A stretch of DNA of 64,000 nucleotides from Lewinellaceae bacterium SD302 (GCA_002591745.1 PDLQ01000001.1:62001-126000), one strand, 5' to 3'. Positions 44,845-54,186 are shown, counted from the stretch's first letter. Translations and numbers: made by a program. Notes: generated from the sequence alone by a model not told the origin.

Positions 44845-45696
44845 CTAGTTAGGAAGCCTGAATCTGACGGGAAGGTTGTACTGAACCCTTACGATTCGGC
44901 CTTCGTGAGTGCCCGGTTTCCAGACTATGTTGTCAGCGATCATTTGACCCGCAATACGAAGGGCTTCTTCTCCGAGGCCATAACCCGGATCTTTGTAAAG
45001 AATGGCATCACTTATCGTACCGTCTCTCTCAATGATCAGACTTACTATTACCATCCCTTCGACTTCATTATTCAAGGCATCGTCTGGATAATTTAATTCT
45101 TTACGGATATAATTCTTGAGGTAAAGTTGCGAACAGTTTATTTGGTGACCTCCTGGTATCTGATCACAGTCGTTATTGTGCGGAAATTCAGGCATCTGTG
45201 ATACAACTTTATAGATCTTTTCTTCCGTTTCATAACGTTCCTTTTCTTTTGAATGCTTCATTTCAGTAAGTGGAAATTCCAAACTCTGCTGCGAGCGTAC
45301 GGTCTTTCCTTTGTATTCCCCGGGCACCCAACGAATTTCCAATTCGTTCATTCGTTCCAAGGCGGCAATGGCGGCTTCCTTGAGGCCGTTCTGCGGGTCT
45401 TCGAATATCTTCATTTCGGAGAGACTGCCATCTTTTTCTACGATGAAACTGACGGTCACTTTGCCGCGGGCCGGTTCGCCGGGGGCAGGGTGGGGGTGCT
45501 GCCAGACACTGTCGAGAAAAGCTGCCAGGGCTGTTTGGGAGCAGTCGGACCTGCTATCGGTACAAGTATCTTTATCATAAGGGAAGTAACCGTGGGTATG
45601 GCCCATCCGGTAGGGCCGTTCTTTGGGGGTATCCTGGGCGGTCAGTGGAAGAAGAAAACAACAGAGCAGGGTGAAGCAGAGAGCTTTTCTAAGCAT
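44845..45696 (-). CDS. Secreted protein with two TonB_C domains (tandem paralogue)
   Basis: 283 residues from ATG 45696. Upstream in-frame sequence precedes a clean signal peptide (ALCFTLLCCFLLPLTAQ). It shares the YRMGHTHGYFPYD segment, the double TonB_C arrangement and the ending LPVRFRLPN with the gene at 43906. The two starts also share upstream AACAAAACnATT sequence. They form a tandem duplication 78 bases apart and are probably cotranscribed. Confidence 0.88.
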   Translation of the reverse strand: MLRKALCFTLLCCFLLPLTAQDTPKERPYRMGHTHGYFPYDKDTCTDSRSDCSQTALAAFLDSVWQHPHPAPGEPARGKVTVSFIVEKDGSLSEMKIFEDPQNGLKEAAIAALERMNELEIRWVPGEYKGKTVRSQQSLEFPLTEMKHSKEKERYETEEKIYKVVSQMPEFPHNNDCDQIPGGHQINCSQLYLKNYIRKELNYPDDALNNEVEGMVIVSLIIERDGTISDAILYKDPGYGLGEEALRIAGQMIADNIVWKPGTHEGRIVRVQYNLPVRFRLPN

Positions 45697-45847
45697 AATG
45701 GTTTTGTTAATAGGTGATCCAGTAAAGATAAATAATTTCGGAAATTCAGCCCTTAATACAGCAGTTTTGCTTGCACTGAGCATCGACTTCGTGCTTCAGG
45801 ACCGGCTTCGTTGCTCGTTGCCTGGCGTAACGGTCTCGCACCATACT

Positions 45848-45866
45848 CATTGCTACTTTGATAGCC
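45848..45866 (+). repeat. Dispersed motif copy 13 (upstream of miaB)
   Basis: cattgctactttgatagcc, ~150 bases upstream of the miaB start, ~110 bases before its -7 box. Confidence 0.8.
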
Positions 45867-45977
45867 AAAAAACTATTAGTCCTCAATTAACTCCACAAGT
45901 CAGGACCAAAATATTTACTCGGTTGGCGACGATGGTAAACCTTATACTGCTACTGCCAAAAAGTCAGTTCTAAGCCG

Positions 45978-45985
45978 TACCTTTG
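45978..45985 (+). promoter_or_regulatory. -7 box of miaB
   Basis: TACCTTTG, an exact TAnnTTTG match followed by C, ending 13 bases before the ATG, so the leader is very short. Confidence 0.65.
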
Positions 45986-45998
45986 CCCGTTCAATTTA

Positions 45999-47447
45999 AT
46001 GTGCATGTACAACGATAATCCGACGCTGGAGGGAATTGACCGCAAACTGCTGGGCGAAGAGCGGCAGGGAGAGGTTTTGGAGATGGCTAACAAAGTAGCA
46101 ATGCCGGTGGAGGGAGGAAAATCCTTCTACATCGAAAGCTACGGTTGCCAGATGAATTTTTCTGATTCCGAGATCGTGGCATCCATCCTGGCCGAGGCCG
46201 GCTACGCGCCCACCCGCAATATGGAGGCAGCAGACCTGATCATGATCAACACCTGCTCCATTCGGGAGAAGGCTGAGGATACCGTACGCAAACGATTACG
46301 GGTCTTCGATAAGGTTAAAGCCAAAAGGCCCGGTACGATGGTGGGTGTACTTGGCTGTATGGCCGAGCGTCTGAAAGCCAAATTTCTGGAAGAGGAAAAA
46401 CTGGTTGACATCGTCGTAGGCCCCGATGCCTACCGTGATTTGCCCAGCCTGGTCGCCGGAGCAGAAGAGGGTGAGAAAGGTGTCAACGTATTCCTGAGCC
46501 GGGAAGAAACTTACGCCGACATCAGTCCGCTGCGTTTACAAAGTAACGGTGTTACCGCCTTCATTTCCATCATGCGCGGCTGTGATAATATGTGTTCTTT
46601 TTGCGTAGTGCCCTTTACCCGGGGGCGGGAACGTAGTCGCAATGCCTTCAGTATTGTAGCCGAAGCCGCCGACCTTTACGACAAAGGTTTCCGTGAAGTT
46701 ACCCTGTTGGGACAGAACGTAGACAGCTACAAGTGGGAGAACCCGGAAACCGGCGAACCCGTCTCCTTCGCTCAGTTGTTAACGATGGTCGCCGGTGTCC
46801 ACCCCGACCTGCGCGTCCGCTTCAGTACCAGCCACCCTAAAGATATTACTGACGATGTTCTTTACGCCATGCGTGATCATGAGAACGTCTGCAAATACAT
46901 CCACCTGCCGGTACAGAGCGGTAATTCCCGCATCCTGAAACTGATGAACCGCACCTACACCCGCGAGTGGTACAAGCAAAAGATCGACCGCATCTACGAG
47001 ATCATGCCAGACTGTGCCATCAGTTCCGACGTGATCACCGGCTTTTGCTCCGAAACCGAAGAAGAGCACCAGGAAACCCTGAGTATCATCGAGTACAGCC
47101 AATACTCTATGTCCTATATGTTCTTTTACAGCGAACGCCCCGGCACTTTGGCCGCGAAAAAGTTTGAAGACGATATTCCACTGGCCACTAAAAAACGTCG
47201 CCTTACGGAAGTCATCGAACTGCAGACCGGGATCAGCCATAAACTGAATGCCAAGGATGTCGGCAAGACTTTCCGTGTGCTTATCGAGGGTGACTCCAAG
47301 AAATCCGAACTGGACTGGAAAGGGCGGAATTCTCAGAACAAGATGATGATCTTCGCCAAAGAGGATCGTGATCTGAAGCCGGGTGATTACGTTGAAGTGA
47401 AGTGTACGGGGAGTAGTAGTGCTACTTTGCTGGGCGAGATGGTTTGA
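45999..47447 (+). CDS. miaB: tRNA-2-methylthio-N6-isopentenyladenosine synthase
   Basis: 482 residues. The UPF0004 domain carries cysteines C50, C86 and C120 for the auxiliary iron-sulfur cluster. The radical-SAM motif is CDNMCSFC (C195, C199, C202). A TRAM domain is at the C-terminus. It adds the methylthio group to i6A37 of tRNAs. Residues 1-40 precede the conserved core ([15 protein letters not shown]) as a variable extension and include KVAMP encoded by a dispersed-motif copy. A second copy encodes the C-terminal SSSATLLGE. Confidence 0.95.
   Translation: MCMYNDNPTLEGIDRKLLGEERQGEVLEMANKVAMPVEGGKSFYIESYGCQMNFSDSEIVASILAEAGYAPTRNMEAADLIMINTCSIREKAEDTVRKRLRVFDKVKAKRPGTMVGVLGCMAERLKAKFLEEEKLVDIVVGPDAYRDLPSLVAGAEEGEKGVNVFLSREETYADISPLRLQSNGVTAFISIMRGCDNMCSFCVVPFTRGRERSRNAFSIVAEAADLYDKGFREVTLLGQNVDSYKWENPETGEPVSFAQLLTMVAGVHPDLRVRFSTSHPKDITDDVLYAMRDHENVCKYIHLPVQSGNSRILKLMNRTYTREWYKQKIDRIYEIMPDCAISSDVITGFCSETEEEHQETLSIIEYSQYSMSYMFFYSERPGTLAAKKFEDDIPLATKKRRLTEVIELQTGISHKLNAKDVGKTFRVLIEGDSKKSELDWKGRNSQNKMMIFAKEDRDLKPGDYVEVKCTGSSSATLLGEMV
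46085..46103 (-). repeat. Dispersed motif copy 14 (miaB N-terminal extension)
   Basis: Plus strand ggctaacaaagtagcaatg encodes ANKVAM, in the non-conserved N-terminal extension. Confidence 0.8.
47418..47435 (+). repeat. Dispersed motif copy 15 (miaB C-terminus)
   Basis: agtgctactttgctgggc encodes SATLLG five residues before the end of MiaB. Confidence 0.65.
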
Positions 47448-47451
47448 TTTA

Positions 47452-48124
47452 GAAATAGGAAATAAGAGCACTACGCTTTTGGAAATAGGAGCTCGCCTAA
47501 CAGTCAAACTGTATAAGTAGTGCACCCTTATTCATAAATGCATTCTGCTTGGCCCTGTTATCAAAAACAATTGTTCAAATCTGAAAAGATGAGAAAACAT
47601 AATCACAAAAGCCTTCGGATATATCAGGAAGGAATAGAAATTACTGTGAAAATTTATCAGTTCGCCGAGTGCTTCCCTGATAAAGAAAGATACGGTTTAT
47701 GGAGTCAAATGACACGATCCGCTTCATCTATTCCAAATAATATCTCTGAAGGATCGGCTCGAACTAATCGGTCGTTCAAAAGCTATTTGAGAATTGCGCT
47801 AGGGAGTGCTTATGAATTGGACACACAACTTACTTTATGTAGCCGTTTGGGTTACGGAAATAAAGCCGAAATAGAAGAACTTCAGACTGAAGTGCAGAAA
47901 GAGCAAAAGATGATCCTGAAATTTATTGATTCGCTACCGAGCGACAAAGGTGTAAGTTTACCGATCACAATTGTTTTGTGTGTTTTGTCTTCGATGATCG
48001 GTTTACTGTTGTTTTAGCCACACAGCCGATCCTGCACCTAGGTACGCATCTCCGTTATCAACGTCAAATATGGCACACGTCCTATCCTATCTCTAAAAGC
48101 GCAGCGCTCCTATATCCTAGTTCC
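47452..48124. mobile_element. Candidate element: four-helix-bundle gene between inverted heptad repeats
   Basis: Left end 47452-47492: GAAATAGGAAATAAGA, spacer gcactacgcttttg, then GAAATAGGAGC. Right end 48081-48124 is the reverse complement of a matching series: heptads ACTAGGA TATAGGA, spacer gcgctgcgctttta, then AGATAGGATAGG. The ends are imperfect inverted repeats and the only cargo is the gene at 47589. No transposase is present. Confidence 0.5.
47589..48017 (+). CDS. Four-helix-bundle protein, 23S rRNA intervening-sequence family
   Basis: 142 residues from ATG 47589. The family core is KSLRIYQEGIEITVKIYQFAECFPDKERYGLWSQMTRSASSIPNNISEGSARTNRSFKSYLRIALGSAYELDTQL. These small helical proteins occur in 23S rRNA intervening sequences and as accessory proteins of diversity-generating retroelements, but are often stand-alone, and their function is unresolved. 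No reverse transcriptase is nearby. The C-terminal tail SLPITIVLCVLSSMIGLLLF is a hydrophobic helix, unusual for the family, and may come from read-through into the element end. Confidence 0.9.
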   Translation: MRKHNHKSLRIYQEGIEITVKIYQFAECFPDKERYGLWSQMTRSASSIPNNISEGSARTNRSFKSYLRIALGSAYELDTQLTLCSRLGYGNKAEIEELQTEVQKEQKMILKFIDSLPSDKGVSLPITIVLCVLSSMIGLLLF

Positions 48125-48130
48125 GAATTC

Positions 48131-49531
48131 ATGCCCAACCTCACCCAAGTAAAACGCCGCTACAACATCATCGGTCGCTCGCCCGCTCTCGAAAGGGCGT
48201 TGCAAACCGCCGTTCGCGTAGCCAATACCGATCTTTCAATTCTCATTACCGGTGAAAGCGGGGTGGGTAAGGAAGTTTTTTCCCGTATCATTCACGATAA
48301 CAGCAGCCGTAAACACGAGGGCTTTATCGCCATCAACTGCGGGGCGCTGCCGGAAGGAACGATCAACTCAGAGCTCTTCGGTCACCTGAAGGGGGCCTTC
48401 ACCAGCGCGGGTAGCGACCGGAAAGGCTACTTCGAAACCTATGATGGCGGAACCATCTTCCTGGATGAGATCGGGGAGATGCCCTTGGAAACCCAGGCTT
48501 ACTTGTTGCGGATTTTGGAAAGTGGCGAATTTATTCGCGTAGGTGCCTCGGCCGTGCAACGGACGGATGTTCGGGTGGTAGCCGCCACCAATCGTAACCT
48601 GATGGATCGGGTACGGGAAGGTAAGTTTCGCGAAGATCTGTACTGGCGGCTGGCCACTGTGCCTATTGAGTTGCCGGCTTTACGGGAAAGACCCGAAGAT
48701 ATTTACTTGCTCTTTCGCTTCTTTGCCAACGATTTCGCTGAAAAGCAAGATATTGACCCCATTGAAATCGATGAAGAAGCTCGCTGGTTGCTGGAGCATT
48801 ATCACTGGCCCGGCAATATCCGCGAACTTAAAAACGTGGCCGAACAACTCAGTATCCTGGCCGAGAAGCGAGAATTGACGGCTCTGGACCTGACCGAGAT
48901 GATGCCCCGGGTCACTCAGCGTCACCTGCCTGCCAAAACGGGGGCGGATGCCGCTGGAAATGGAAGTGGACAGTCTTTTCAGGAAAGAGAAATTCTCTAC
49001 AAGGTCCTCTTCGATATGAAGGCCGACCTGAACGAAATGAAGGGGCTTATCTTCGAACTCATCCGCAACAACGACCTGCGGGTTCCGGATATGCAAAGGA
49101 TCAAAGCTCTGCAATTACCCGGTGAGTTTCCCGCCGCCGCTGCGGAGATCGACCGTTATGCCCCAGGTGGGCGAACGCCCGCACCCAGCCCGCGCTTCGA
49201 TGACGATGACCTTTCCTTCCACCGAGAAAAAGATGCAGGATTCGGACTTCAAAGTAGCAGTGATTACTACCCGAAATCCAAGCCCGACGCTAACGGACCA
49301 CTGGATATAGATCTCTCCGAAGAACAGGGGCCGGTTATCGTCAACCGGGAAATGCGGGAAGCCTATGATCGCAGCGAAGTAGTGGAAGAAAACCTGAGCC
49401 TGGCCGCCAACGAACGCGAATTGATCAAAAAAGCCCTCAAAAAGCACGACGACCGGAGAAAGGAAGCCGCTGCGGAGCTGGGCATTTCGGAGCGGACGCT
49501 TTACCGGAAGATCAAGGAGTATGAATTGTAG
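48131..49531 (+). CDS. Sigma-54-dependent transcriptional activator without sensor domain
   Basis: 466 residues from ATG 48131. The AAA+ domain starts almost at the N-terminus: Walker A GESGVGKE (41-48), GAFTSA (88-93) in place of GAFTGA, Walker B TIFLDEIGE (~108-116), R-finger region LYWRLATVPIELPALRERPED. The C-terminal Fis-type HTH is DDRRKEAAAELGISERTLYRKIKEYEL. No receiver or GAF/PAS domain is present. A long low-complexity linker (~310-420) separates AAA+ and HTH. It probably activates sigma-54 promoters constitutively or through a partner. Targets unknown. Confidence 0.92.
   Translation: MPNLTQVKRRYNIIGRSPALERALQTAVRVANTDLSILITGESGVGKEVFSRIIHDNSSRKHEGFIAINCGALPEGTINSELFGHLKGAFTSAGSDRKGYFETYDGGTIFLDEIGEMPLETQAYLLRILESGEFIRVGASAVQRTDVRVVAATNRNLMDRVREGKFREDLYWRLATVPIELPALRERPEDIYLLFRFFANDFAEKQDIDPIEIDEEARWLLEHYHWPGNIRELKNVAEQLSILAEKRELTALDLTEMMPRVTQRHLPAKTGADAAGNGSGQSFQEREILYKVLFDMKADLNEMKGLIFELIRNNDLRVPDMQRIKALQLPGEFPAAAAEIDRYAPGGRTPAPSPRFDDDDLSFHREKDAGFGLQSSSDYYPKSKPDANGPLDIDLSEEQGPVIVNREMREAYDRSEVVEENLSLAANERELIKKALKKHDDRRKEAAAELGISERTLYRKIKEYEL
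49245..49262 (-). repeat. Dispersed motif copy 16 (inside activator linker)
   Basis: Plus strand gacttcaaagtagcagtg encodes LQSSSD in the low-complexity linker of the activator. Confidence 0.7.
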
Positions 49532-49559
49532 TACGCTGCGCGTTGGTAACCTTTGGCTT

Positions 49560-49578
49560 AGTATCGCTGCGCGTTAGT
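49560..49578. repeat. Solo copy of the atcgctgcgc spacer
   Basis: agtatcgctgcgcgttagt shares its first 13 bases and its TTAGT end with the spacer of the 32-base units at 37595. It lies just after the activator gene. Confidence 0.5.
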
Positions 49579-49623
49579 GCGGCTGCGCCGTTTTTTCGCA
49601 TTGCGTCAGGATAACTCTTTATG

Positions 49624-51558
49624 TCAGGGGACCAGGGTAACGGCTCCGCTTTTCATCAAATCTTCCCCATAAATATTGGTGTACCGAAGGATGTAGACAT
49701 AGACACCGGCTACTACTTTACGACCACCGGCCCGGCCATCCCAGCTGGCAGTAGGGCCGCTTTCCTGGTACATGAGGCCGCCGTAGCGATCATAAATCTC
49801 CAGTTCGGTAATGGTGAAAAAGTTTCCGTAGGCTCTAAATTCGTCGTTGACTCCGTCGAAGTTCGGGGAGAAAGCGGTTGGAAGATAAAATTGGGCATCC
49901 TGACGGGCCACCTCAATATTGTAGAGTAAACTATCGCTGCAGGCACCGTTGCTGGCCGTAAGTTGAATGCTGCCACTTAAGAGCGGATCTACGCGGATTG
50001 TAGAGCAAGTCGTGCAATTTAAATCGAGTTCTCCACTGAGGACTTGCCAGTGATATTGTCGGGCGTTGAAACCGGCGGGGAGGGTGAGTAACTCGCCTAC
50101 GTTCGCACTGTAATTTTGTGGGGCTATCAGTGGGGTTGGAAATGACTCAACCACCAGATCGGTGAGGGTCAGCGTGTCTGCATTCAAATTGCCATTAACG
50201 ATAAAGATAAGTTCGTAACTACCAGGGTCGTTGGGGCAAAATTCGAAATTCTCCGTATCGGACGGTAGGGTTTCCAGGTTGCCGGGGGTGCCGAACTGGA
50301 TAGAACCGGAAAAATTTCTGCTGTCGTTGGTCAGTCGGAAGCATTCACCCTGGCAGATCGTGGGCCTTGCTACTTTGAAGTCCGCCACCGCTAAATCCAA
50401 TACTTCGATGTTGTAGCTGCAAGTGTCTGGGCAAAATCCATCGATGGAAATTGTAGCAATCAATTCGGCCGAACTGGTGCCGGTGAAAACGGGCGAGGGA
50501 CAATCGAGGCAGCTTAAACCAGGGTGGGGCGACCAGTCGATCGTCCAATCCAGTGAGTTGTCGCAGATTTCGAGGGGTAGTTCATCTCCACTAAGGATTT
50601 GAAAATTTTGGGTGGCCGTATTAATTGTTGGGTTGGGAAGTACAACGATCGCCTCCGGCCAGTTGCGGCTGTAGGTGCCGTGGCAATGCTCAGCACTGAG
50701 TCCGATCGGATAAACGCCTGGGGTGTCGTAACAGACGGTCACTACGGAATCGGTGGAGCTGCCCAAATTTGAACCCGGTAAGTCCCAAGAAAAAGATCCC
50801 GGTACGCGGCTGTGACTGGACGAAAGCGTAAGGCATTCCCCGGCGCAAATGGTGTCCCGCTCCGGAGTAATGACCAGGCTAAGGGTGTCGGGGACCTCTA
50901 CTAGGTAGAAAGCGTCGTAGGAGTAATTCCGCCAGACCGCGTAATCGGTCACAACTTCTTCAATGGGCCGGAAAACGCCAAAGACCGCCGCGGAATAATT
51001 TTGGTCCGGTGTGTAACAAAACGAGAGCTTCTTCCAAAAACCTCTGGCGTGTACGACCGTGTCGATTTCAAGTTGCGGCTCAACTAGGATCGGGTACATA
51101 TCAAATGTTTGCGGATTGACTGCATCCAATACAATTTCGTTGGAGAAGTAAACCCCGAGGTGAGAAACGGCCGCGTCGAATTCGTTTTTCTGGCGAACGT
51201 AGTATTCTAAATAATAATTACGGTTTTCGTAGATCGAGTCGATTAATGCTACTTGGGGATATTCTCTTCGCTGGCCACCCGAATCATCGGGGATGTCAGT
51301 GAGTATAGTATTGGCGGTAATGTATCCTTTGCCATTGTATGGTGGGTGAAAAAGGTTGTCACAATCTTCGTTGACGTAATCGGCAGTGGCGACTCTGGCG
51401 GACCAACCCGGTAAAATATCTTGTAACAGATCGAATTGTATCTCATAGCCACAGCCGTAATATTCCTCAAAGTCCGGATTGGGGATGAGATTTTGTTGAG
51501 CATACGATGGATTCAAAAATGCGCAACTTGCAAAGAGGGTAAGGTAAATTAGTCGCAT
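49624..51558 (-). CDS. Secreted protein with gliding-motility-type C-terminal domain (T9SS type B)
   Basis: 644 residues with signal peptide ending NPSYAQ. Residues ~20-220 form a carbohydrate-binding/discoidin-like N-terminal region (NLIPNPDFEEYYGC...). Two PKD/Ig-like segments follow (~230-400). The C-terminal ~90 residues (FYLPTAFSPNFDGVNDEFRAYGNFFTITELEIYDRYGGLMYQE...GVYVYILRYTNIYGE) are the gliding-motility-associated CHU_C domain, a type B T9SS signal. It is probably an extracellular adhesin. A motif copy encodes FKVARP. Confidence 0.92.
   Translation of the reverse strand: MRLIYLTLFASCAFLNPSYAQQNLIPNPDFEEYYGCGYEIQFDLLQDILPGWSARVATADYVNEDCDNLFHPPYNGKGYITANTILTDIPDDSGGQRREYPQVALIDSIYENRNYYLEYYVRQKNEFDAAVSHLGVYFSNEIVLDAVNPQTFDMYPILVEPQLEIDTVVHARGFWKKLSFCYTPDQNYSAAVFGVFRPIEEVVTDYAVWRNYSYDAFYLVEVPDTLSLVITPERDTICAGECLTLSSSHSRVPGSFSWDLPGSNLGSSTDSVVTVCYDTPGVYPIGLSAEHCHGTYSRNWPEAIVVLPNPTINTATQNFQILSGDELPLEICDNSLDWTIDWSPHPGLSCLDCPSPVFTGTSSAELIATISIDGFCPDTCSYNIEVLDLAVADFKVARPTICQGECFRLTNDSRNFSGSIQFGTPGNLETLPSDTENFEFCPNDPGSYELIFIVNGNLNADTLTLTDLVVESFPTPLIAPQNYSANVGELLTLPAGFNARQYHWQVLSGELDLNCTTCSTIRVDPLLSGSIQLTASNGACSDSLLYNIEVARQDAQFYLPTAFSPNFDGVNDEFRAYGNFFTITELEIYDRYGGLMYQESGPTASWDGRAGGRKVVAGVYVYILRYTNIYGEDLMKSGAVTLVP
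50365..50382 (+). repeat. Dispersed motif copy 17 (inside secreted protein)
   Basis: ccttgctactttgaagtc. The minus-strand gene reads it as DFKVAR in a linker between domains. Confidence 0.75.
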
Positions 51559-51580
51559 GGTAATTTAAAATAAATAGCAT

Positions 51581-51608
51581 AGAGTCCGTACCAAGCGGCA
51601 CGGACTCT
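51581..51608 (-). terminator. Terminator downstream of the 51633 gene
   Basis: Perfect 9-bp stem agagtccgt/acggactct with an inner extension. The minus-strand tail is only moderately T-rich. Confidence 0.65.
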
Positions 51609-51632
51609 ACTAATAAGTTTTCCGTTATTTGA

Positions 51633-53090
51633 CTATCTCTTTATGAAGGTGCCGGACTGCGTACCGGTGTCCCACACGATGTTATAGTGATAAGCTCCGG
51701 CTGGTAGATCCAAGTCAAGTCGGTAACTCGAGTAAGCCTCGATTGGGACTTTCACGTTTCTTACGATCTGCCCGGTACTACTGAATATGATAAACTCCAT
51801 TTGATTAGTAGACACTTCTTGCCAGTTAATCATCAGGTGGTCGTCGACCGGATTAGGGAATACATCAAATGCTTCGGTTTGTGACATACCGAGTTGATCA
51901 TTGATTTTACCCCCTGGCTCTGGTACTAAATCTGGACAGTTTTCACCAATTTTATAGTACCCACTGAGTGTGCCGAATCCTCCTTCGTTACAGATGTCAG
52001 TATAAGTAAGGTCTAAGCGATAACAGTAGCATTCAGGATCACTTTCATTTACGGGGACAACTCCAATTCCAGTTGCGCCAGACGCTATTTCCGCTGCTGT
52101 CAATGTACCTGTGCCAAGACTTTCATAATCACTAGAGGATGAACATACTTTTCTTAGTAACGAGTACTCAATATCCTCTCCTCCTGAATTAACGATATTA
52201 TCTAAAGATAGGAAATAATCATCGTGGCAGGTGGGGTCGTAGTCGATCGTTACGCCGTCTGGTTGTGGGCTCAGGTCGCCGCTGGGTAGGGGGCAGTTCT
52301 GGAATATTTGCCCAAGAACAGAATATTCCATGTCGGCTGTAAAAACATCTCTTTCTAACTTTATGTAACTGGTTTTAGCAATATTCGGCGTTTGAGCGCA
52401 GTTGCCCGCTCCCGTGGTGCAACTCAGGACCATTTCGAAAGTGTAAGTACCATTCGGGACACCGGTGAAAAAGTTGGTCAGATCTACCTCATCTCCGTTT
52501 AATGCGAGACTATTAAGTATAGTAGTTTGTACAACCGTTCCTCCAAAAATATCCCTGAGCCTGATGATTAATCCCTGGCCACTCATATCAGGAATTTCCA
52601 GACCTGGTACTTTTAAAGTTACCGGATCGCCATCACAGAAATTCAATTCCGTCGCTGAATTGATATTATTGTTGAAAGTACTATAGATCCTTCCCACGCA
52701 GGAAGAGTTGCTGCTCCATGGTTCTAGCGGATAGTTGCCAAGTACCGTTCCATTAATTGAAGAGTTGCGTGGCAGAGATTGGTAAACACTGCCGGAACCA
52801 TCCTGGCACAGGTGCCAGTTTTTGTATTCCAGGCATATTCCTCTTCTTTTGTCGCTACAACCAATGTAATCGCTCCAGCAAAAATCGTCATCATTTCCGG
52901 TGAGGTCTTCGACTCTTTGTGAGCCACGACAGTAGGTCGTCACCTGGGCACCGGGAAAAGACGCGGTGTTGCCGGTACAATTAAATTCGAAGTCGATACA
53001 ATCACCATTAAAAATGACTTGGCTATTTAGCCCCCCCCCATAGAAAAAAGTTAAAAGGGTGATGAATAAGAATGATTTGAAGAAATTCAT
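51633..53090 (-). CDS. Secreted cysteine-rich protein with T9SS type A sorting domain
   Basis: 485 residues from ATG 53090, placing the signal peptide FLFITLLTFFYGGGLNSQ at the start. A run of nine G (53031-53039 on the opposite strand) encodes GGG in the signal peptide. The mature region is Cys-rich (CSDKRRGICLEYKNWHLCQDGSG, NCPLPSGDLSP, DPECYCYRLDLTYTDIC). The last ~85 residues (DVFPNPVDDHLMINWQEV...GAYHYNIVWDTGTQSGTFIKR) form a T9SS type A domain. Function unknown. Probably a surface or released protein. Confidence 0.9.
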   Translation of the reverse strand: MNFFKSFLFITLLTFFYGGGLNSQVIFNGDCIDFEFNCTGNTASFPGAQVTTYCRGSQRVEDLTGNDDDFCWSDYIGCSDKRRGICLEYKNWHLCQDGSGSVYQSLPRNSSINGTVLGNYPLEPWSSNSSCVGRIYSTFNNNINSATELNFCDGDPVTLKVPGLEIPDMSGQGLIIRLRDIFGGTVVQTTILNSLALNGDEVDLTNFFTGVPNGTYTFEMVLSCTTGAGNCAQTPNIAKTSYIKLERDVFTADMEYSVLGQIFQNCPLPSGDLSPQPDGVTIDYDPTCHDDYFLSLDNIVNSGGEDIEYSLLRKVCSSSSDYESLGTGTLTAAEIASGATGIGVVPVNESDPECYCYRLDLTYTDICNEGGFGTLSGYYKIGENCPDLVPEPGGKINDQLGMSQTEAFDVFPNPVDDHLMINWQEVSTNQMEFIIFSSTGQIVRNVKVPIEAYSSYRLDLDLPAGAYHYNIVWDTGTQSGTFIKR

Positions 53091-53486
53091 GTGAAATGAA
53101 CGTTTTATTAGGGTTGAGAGAAATAGGCGAGAAATCAATGGTGCTGGAACGATCATTGGATGTAAAAGAACAAGTAACGAAAGTCATGCTTTCGAAATTC
53201 TTGCACGATTACGGCCGCTGAAAATCAGCAAGGCTAACGAAATCTTGCCTACGAAGTAAACGGAACTAATTAAAGACCGCAGTTGATAAGTAATGTGGAT
53301 AAAGTCCGGGTAGAAATGGGCATTAAAGGAACGCCCGCGATCGCTTTATATTAAATTGTCTCTTAAGTGTTATCTACAAATCGAATACAATATATAGGGG
53401 GGATTGTTGATATACAAATATTATTGGTCGTCTATCGTACAAATATTGGTAATATCATTGAAATAATTGTGATGAAGGTGAATCCC
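53091..53486. other. Intergenic region between surface gene and GbsR gene
   Basis: No credible gene. A small cgaaag/ctttcg hairpin (~53178-53194) and AT-rich sequence with repeated tacaaatatt (around 53412 and 53440) are all I see. Confidence 0.6.
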
Positions 53487-53987
53487 CTACCGTATCATCG
53501 ACAAAAACGTACTGAAAAACCAATTCGAATCCGCCTTTACCAGAGCATCCAGTGCGCTGTCGGCTTTGTGGCTGAATAACTTGAGGTCTTTTACAACTTT
53601 GCGCATCTCCTCGGCTTCTTGGTCTTGTCCTTCTACGCCGGTCAGATCGTCTAAAATACGGAGCATGGGTTCCAGTTCGCGTTTCTTGCGCTGGATGATG
53701 ATGCTTTTAACCACCTTGGCCATATCTTTTTCGGCAACGAAGAATTCCCGGCGCTCTCCCTGTTTGTGCTCTTTATAGACTAGCTGCCAGTCGATGAGGG
53801 CGCGGAGATTCATATTGGCGTTGCCCCGGCTGATCTGGAGGTTTTCCATGACCTCATCGGCGCTGAGCGCTTCGGGAGAGAGTAACAGGAGGGCGTGAAT
53901 CTGGGCCATTGTCCGGCTAATGCCCCAACTTGATCCCAGGGTGCCCCAGGATTGGATAAACTTGTCTTTACCGTCCTCGTAATTCAT
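53487..53987 (-). CDS. GbsR/MarR family transcriptional regulator
   Basis: 166 residues. The opening FIQSWGTLGSSWGISRTMAQIHALLLLSPEALSADEVMENLQISRGNANMNLRALIDWQLVYKEHKQGERREFFVAEKDM is the GbsR pattern, with the HTH recognition helix at SRGNANMNLRALIDW. The C-terminal half is helical and probably a dimerisation/ligand part. GbsR proteins often control osmolyte (glycine betaine) genes. None is adjacent. Confidence 0.9.
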   Translation of the reverse strand: MNYEDGKDKFIQSWGTLGSSWGISRTMAQIHALLLLSPEALSADEVMENLQISRGNANMNLRALIDWQLVYKEHKQGERREFFVAEKDMAKVVKSIIIQRKKRELEPMLRILDDLTGVEGQDQEAEEMRKVVKDLKLFSHKADSALDALVKADSNWFFSTFLSMIR

Positions 53988-54186
53988 CGCTCACTTAACT
54001 TTCAGGAAATATTGAAACCTACAGATGTGCAAACTAGTGATGTCGGGATATTGTTCAGCATGATTAGTGAATAATATTAGTCGGTCTGGGCCAAAGAGAT
54101 TTGAATCATTGGTAAATCGAATTCGCCAGAAGATGTGCCAGGCAGTGGCCTACACTATACAATAGTAATATTACGCCTTGGCACGC

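Noticed and set aside
47589-48017. Diversity-generating retroelement accessory gene
   Set aside because: No reverse transcriptase, template repeat or variable-repeat target gene is nearby.
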